Source: Planctomycetota bacterium (GTDB lineage Bacteria > Planctomycetota > Phycisphaerae > UBA1845). Taken from it: a stretch of DNA of 58,381 nt. The notes beneath the pieces are model-generated. The model was not told where the DNA came from. It did no database searches and was given only the letters and a program-made list of their open reading frames with translations. The translations under genes were made by a program, and so were the position numbers. Of this stretch, positions 56,155 through 58,381 are shown in pieces. The stretch is taken from the NCBI GenBank assembly GCA_016208685.1, contig JACQXM010000041.1:1-58381 (forward strand), given 5' to 3'. Each line of letters starts with the position of its first letter. The stretch's first letter is position 1.

Positions 56155-56182
56155 TTGACAGGGGGTAAGGCTGTGATATGGT
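56155..56182 (+). promoter_or_regulatory. Promoter of purA
   Basis: Consensus TTGACA (56155-56160), 16-nt spacer, TATGGT (56177-56182). The start is predicted near 56188. An AT-rich 75-bp stretch between this and the glnA promoter (56078-56152) could bind regulators of either gene. Confidence 0.7.
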
Positions 56183-56210
56183 GTCTCTGAAGCAGGCGTG
56201 GAGCGGCGTT

Positions 56211-56237
56211 ACGGGCTGGCATCAGGCCCGTTTTTTT
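56211..56237 (+). terminator. Intrinsic terminator in the purA leader (possible attenuator)
   Basis: ACGGGC (56211-56216) pairs with GCCCGT (56226-56231), followed by seven Ts (56231-56237). It lies about 25 nt after the predicted purA transcript start and 48 nt before the purA ATG, so by default it would stop the transcript after about 50 nt. Confidence 0.7.
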
Positions 56238-56284
56238 GTGCCCGGAGGGTGTGCCCTGGTAGTGGGCCGGAGCGTCGATCGCAC

Positions 56285-57604
56285 ATGGAGCATCCCGCAA
56301 CCGAGCACGCTTGTGTCTTCGGCCTGGGCTGGGGCGACGAGGGCAAGGGCAAGATCGTCGATCTGCTCTGCCCCGCCTTCGACTATGTGGTGCGTTTCAA
56401 CGGCGGCGCCAACGCCGGGCACACCGTGGTGGTGGACGGGCAGAGATTCGCGCTGCACCTGCTGCCCACGGGCGTGCTTCATGAAGGCGTGGTCAGCGTC
56501 ATCGGCCCCGGCGTGGTGGTCGATCCCGTCAAGCTGTTGGCGGAGATCGACGCGCTGGCGGCACGCGGCATCGACGTCCGCCCGCGGCTTCGCATCAGCG
56601 AGCGCGCGCACCTGGTGCTCGCCTATCACCAGCTCGAGGACCAGCTCAGCGAGAAGGCGGCGAGCGACACGGCGCGCATCGGCACCACCGCCCGCGGCAT
56701 CGGCCCCTGCTACGCCGACAAGATGAAGCGCGCGCCGGCGATTCGTTTCTCCGATCTTCTGCATGACCCCGGCCTGACGGCGCGGGTTCGTGAAATTGTC
56801 ACGGCGCGGTGCAACGCGCTGCGCGGACTTTACGGGAGTGACGGCGGCCTGCAGGCCGAGGACGTTCTGGAGACCGTGGAGACGGCGCGGACGCGGCTCG
56901 CCGACTGCATCACCGATACCACGGCGCTTCTCCACGATGGCCTGGCGGCGCGGCGGCGAATCCTCTTCGAGGGCGCCAACGGCGTTTTGCTCGACGTCGA
57001 CCACGGCACGTACCCGTTCGTCACCTCCAGCAGCACCGGCCCGCACGGTATCGGTTCCGGAGCGGGCGTGCCCCCCGTGCGGGTACCGCGGCTCGTGGGA
57101 GCCATCAAGGCGTACGCCACGCGCGTCGGCGCCGGACCCTTCGTGAGCGAGCTGAACGACGAGACCGGGGATCGGATCCGTGTGTGCGGCCATGAATTCG
57201 GAACCACCACGGGCCGACCGCGGCGATGCGGCTGGTTCGACGCCGTGGCCTGCCGCTACAGCGTACGGGTAAGCGGCGCCACGGATGTGGCCCTGCTGCA
57301 TCTGGATACGCTGGGCGGATTTCCCGAGGTGGGCATCTGCACGGCCTATCGCTGCGACGGAGTTACGCTGACCACCCCGCCGGCGGACGCGGCGCGGCTG
57401 CTGCGTGCCGAACCGGTCATCGAGTTTTTACCGGGTTGGCCGGCGGAGCTGCGCGCGGTGCGCCGTTTCGAGGACCTGCCGCCGCCGGCGCGGGAGTACG
57501 TGCGGCGGATTGAAACGCTGATCGAGGCGCCGATCAGCATCATCGGCGTGGGGCCGGATCGTGCGCAGACGCTCGTCCGGGGGCCACTGGCGGAGATCAT
57601 CTAG
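56285..57604 (+). CDS. purA: Adenylosuccinate synthetase
   Basis: A 439-residue enzyme making adenylosuccinate from IMP, GTP and aspartate, the first committed step to AMP. Signatures: CVFGLGWGDEGKGKIVDLL (P-loop-like, IMP site), VRFNGGANAGHTVVV, TTARGIGPCYADKMKR, FEGANGVLLDVDHGTYPFVTSSST, TRVGAGPFVSEL, GTTTGRPRRCGWFDAVACRYS and ISIIGVGPDRAQTL. The ATG at 56285 is just ahead of the conserved start; the upstream in-frame stretch from 56198 overlaps the leader terminator and cannot be coding if that element works. The leader contains a promoter followed by an intrinsic terminator, so control by attenuation is likely. Confidence 0.95.
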   Translation: MEHPATEHACVFGLGWGDEGKGKIVDLLCPAFDYVVRFNGGANAGHTVVVDGQRFALHLLPTGVLHEGVVSVIGPGVVVDPVKLLAEIDALAARGIDVRPRLRISERAHLVLAYHQLEDQLSEKAASDTARIGTTARGIGPCYADKMKRAPAIRFSDLLHDPGLTARVREIVTARCNALRGLYGSDGGLQAEDVLETVETARTRLADCITDTTALLHDGLAARRRILFEGANGVLLDVDHGTYPFVTSSSTGPHGIGSGAGVPPVRVPRLVGAIKAYATRVGAGPFVSELNDETGDRIRVCGHEFGTTTGRPRRCGWFDAVACRYSVRVSGATDVALLHLDTLGGFPEVGICTAYRCDGVTLTTPPADAARLLRAEPVIEFLPGWPAELRAVRRFEDLPPPAREYVRRIETLIEAPISIIGVGPDRAQTLVRGPLAEII

Positions 57605-57663
57605 GCCGTGCCGGCGCGCCGCCGACGTAGCCGCGGTCGCCGAGCTGGGAGGATACTGAACCT

Positions 57664-58134
57664 ATGGAATCCACGATCCGGCCGCTTTGGCCCTGGTTTG
57701 TAGCGCTCACCGTTTTGTGCTGGGGGGCGTACGTGCCCACGCTTCACGTCGGACAGGCGGCGCTGGGAAAGAACAGCGCCCTCAGAGCGTTTCTCTTCGT
57801 GGGGCTGGCCTACTTCCTGGTGTCCGTGGCCGTGCTGGCGTACATCTGGCTCGCCAAGGCGGAGCCATGGGAGCTCACCGGCCGCGGCATGGCACTGTCC
57901 ACGCTCGCCGGCACGCTGGGCGCCGTCGGGGCGCTGGGAATCGTGTTTGCGCTGAGGTTCAAGGGCCTGCCGATCTACGTAGCCCCGCTGGTGTTTGCCG
58001 GGGCGCCCATCATCAACACTTTGGTGTCAATGATCTGGCACCGTCCCGCCCGGCCGCCGGCGCTGTGGTTCTACGCTGGCATCCTGCTGGCGGGATTCGG
58101 CGCCGCCCTGGTGCTGCGGTTCAAGCCGACCTAA
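57664..58134 (+). CDS. Small multi-pass membrane protein, DMT/EamA-like
   Basis: A 156-residue protein with about five hydrophobic segments (WPWFVALTVLCWGAYVP; AFLFVGLAYFLVSVAVLAYIW; LAGTLGAVGALGIVFALRF; YVAPLVFAGAPIINTLVSM; ALWFYAGILLAGFGAALVL). The pattern and the GxxxG-containing fourth segment resemble a half-size drug/metabolite transporter. Its substrate is unknown. GGAGG lies 11 nt upstream of the ATG. It follows purA by 59 bp and may be co-transcribed. Confidence 0.7.
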   Translation: MESTIRPLWPWFVALTVLCWGAYVPTLHVGQAALGKNSALRAFLFVGLAYFLVSVAVLAYIWLAKAEPWELTGRGMALSTLAGTLGAVGALGIVFALRFKGLPIYVAPLVFAGAPIINTLVSMIWHRPARPPALWFYAGILLAGFGAALVLRFKPT

Positions 58135-58159
58135 CCCAGGTTGCGCAGTTGGGCGAGTG

Positions 58160-58191
58160 AATCGGGCCTGGGGGCGGCGCCCGGGCCGATT
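58160..58191 (+). terminator. Weak terminator-like hairpin
   Basis: AATCGG (58160-58165) pairs with CCGATT (58186-58191), with GC-rich interior. No T-run follows. It lies 26 bp after the membrane protein gene. Confidence 0.3.
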
Positions 58192-58208
58192 GTGGTCAAA
58201 AGTCTTCA

Positions 58209-58381
58209 CTACATTTCCGGGGGTGTCCTATCGGATGGCGGGCGGAGGCGGTGGGCGGCGGTCACGTCGCAGTCGGCGCAAAGGTGTTCGGGGAGGGTGA
58301 GCTTGAGCGCCGCCAAGAGCTCGGCCTGCTCGGCGTGGGGGCGGGCGACCCGGCGCAGGCGCAGCACCCGCCCCTCCACCG
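58209..58381 (-). CDS. C-terminal fragment of an unidentified protein (runs off the window)
   Basis: On the minus strand an open frame enters at the right edge and ends with TAG at 58209-58211 after 57 residues. The visible part (HAEQAELLAALKLTLPEHL, then CADCDV) is leucine-rich with two cysteines and has plausible coding composition with third-position G/C. No family can be named from this fragment; a transposase tail is one possibility. Confidence 0.45.
   Translation of the reverse strand, partial: VEGRVLRLRRVARPHAEQAELLAALKLTLPEHLCADCDVTAAHRLRPPSDRTPPEM

Overview
The window is GC-rich (roughly two thirds G+C by eye) and reads as a chromosomal piece of a member of the Planctomycetota, probably a Phycisphaerae-like or uncultured lineage. 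This is inferred from the gene mix, not from a marker-gene tree: PEP-CTERM and IPTL-CTERM-like sorting tags, long secreted proteins with thrombospondin-3-like Cys-rich repeats, a sulfatase, a bacterial C2H2 zinc-finger protein, a ThiD2-ThiE fusion and a PrkA-YeaH-SpoVR operon. I found no tRNA, rRNA, CRISPR array, phage or complete transposon.

Layout. 1-9.2 kb: a glycan-modification cluster (sulfatase-like hydrolase, zinc-ribbon methyltransferase and APH-like kinase overlapping on the + strand; on the - strand a second methyltransferase and a large beta-helix/thrombospondin-repeat lipoprotein with a broken N-terminal frame). 9.6-14.1 kb: two paralogous PEP-CTERM proteins on either side of a NusG/RfaH-like antiterminator, then a Wza-type polysaccharide export lipoprotein. 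14.2-19.3 kb: PolX DNA polymerase, gamma-glutamyltransferase-like hydrolase, ThiD2-ThiE. 19.4-24.7 kb: prkA-yeaH-spoVR stress operon. 25-28.2 kb: a secreted lectin-like protein and a GT2 plus GT39-like pair. 28.8-35.6 kb: three secreted Cys-rich surface proteins, with a TGA-interrupted AhpD-family gene between them. 35.7-40 kb: a pseudouridine-synthase/rRNA-methyltransferase fusion, cmk, and a C2H2/AT-hook protein. 40.4-45.3 kb: a divergent trehalose pair (membrane-anchored trehalose-6-phosphate synthase; trehalose phosphatase fused to a GH15 hydrolase). 45.5-58.4 kb: carA, a PEP-CTERM protein, pcm, a C-terminal processing protease, small metal-binding proteins, proS, glnA, purA and a DMT-like membrane protein.

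The strongest unusual signal is at 31646-32203. An AhpD/carboxymuconolactone-decarboxylase family peroxidase reads through an in-frame TGA exactly at the second cysteine of the CxxC active site, and a 7-bp hairpin with a G-containing 6-nt loop follows at the distance expected of a bacterial SECIS element. It is therefore a probable selenoprotein that standard annotation would truncate or miss. Other notable points: about eight housekeeping genes have a -10 box 6-8 nt before the start codon (leaderless-type), while surface-protein genes have strong Shine-Dalgarno sites and long leaders; a degenerate pseudouridine synthase domain has lost its catalytic Asp; an intrinsic terminator sits about 25 nt after the purA promoter; and a dispersed repeat has inserted in frame inside the sulfatase gene.

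How the genes fit together: much of the window concerns the cell envelope and extracellular matrix (export, glycan modification, sorted surface proteins) and stress physiology (PrkA system, trehalose, peroxidase, protein repair by Pcm), mixed with scattered single housekeeping genes, an organisation common in this phylum.
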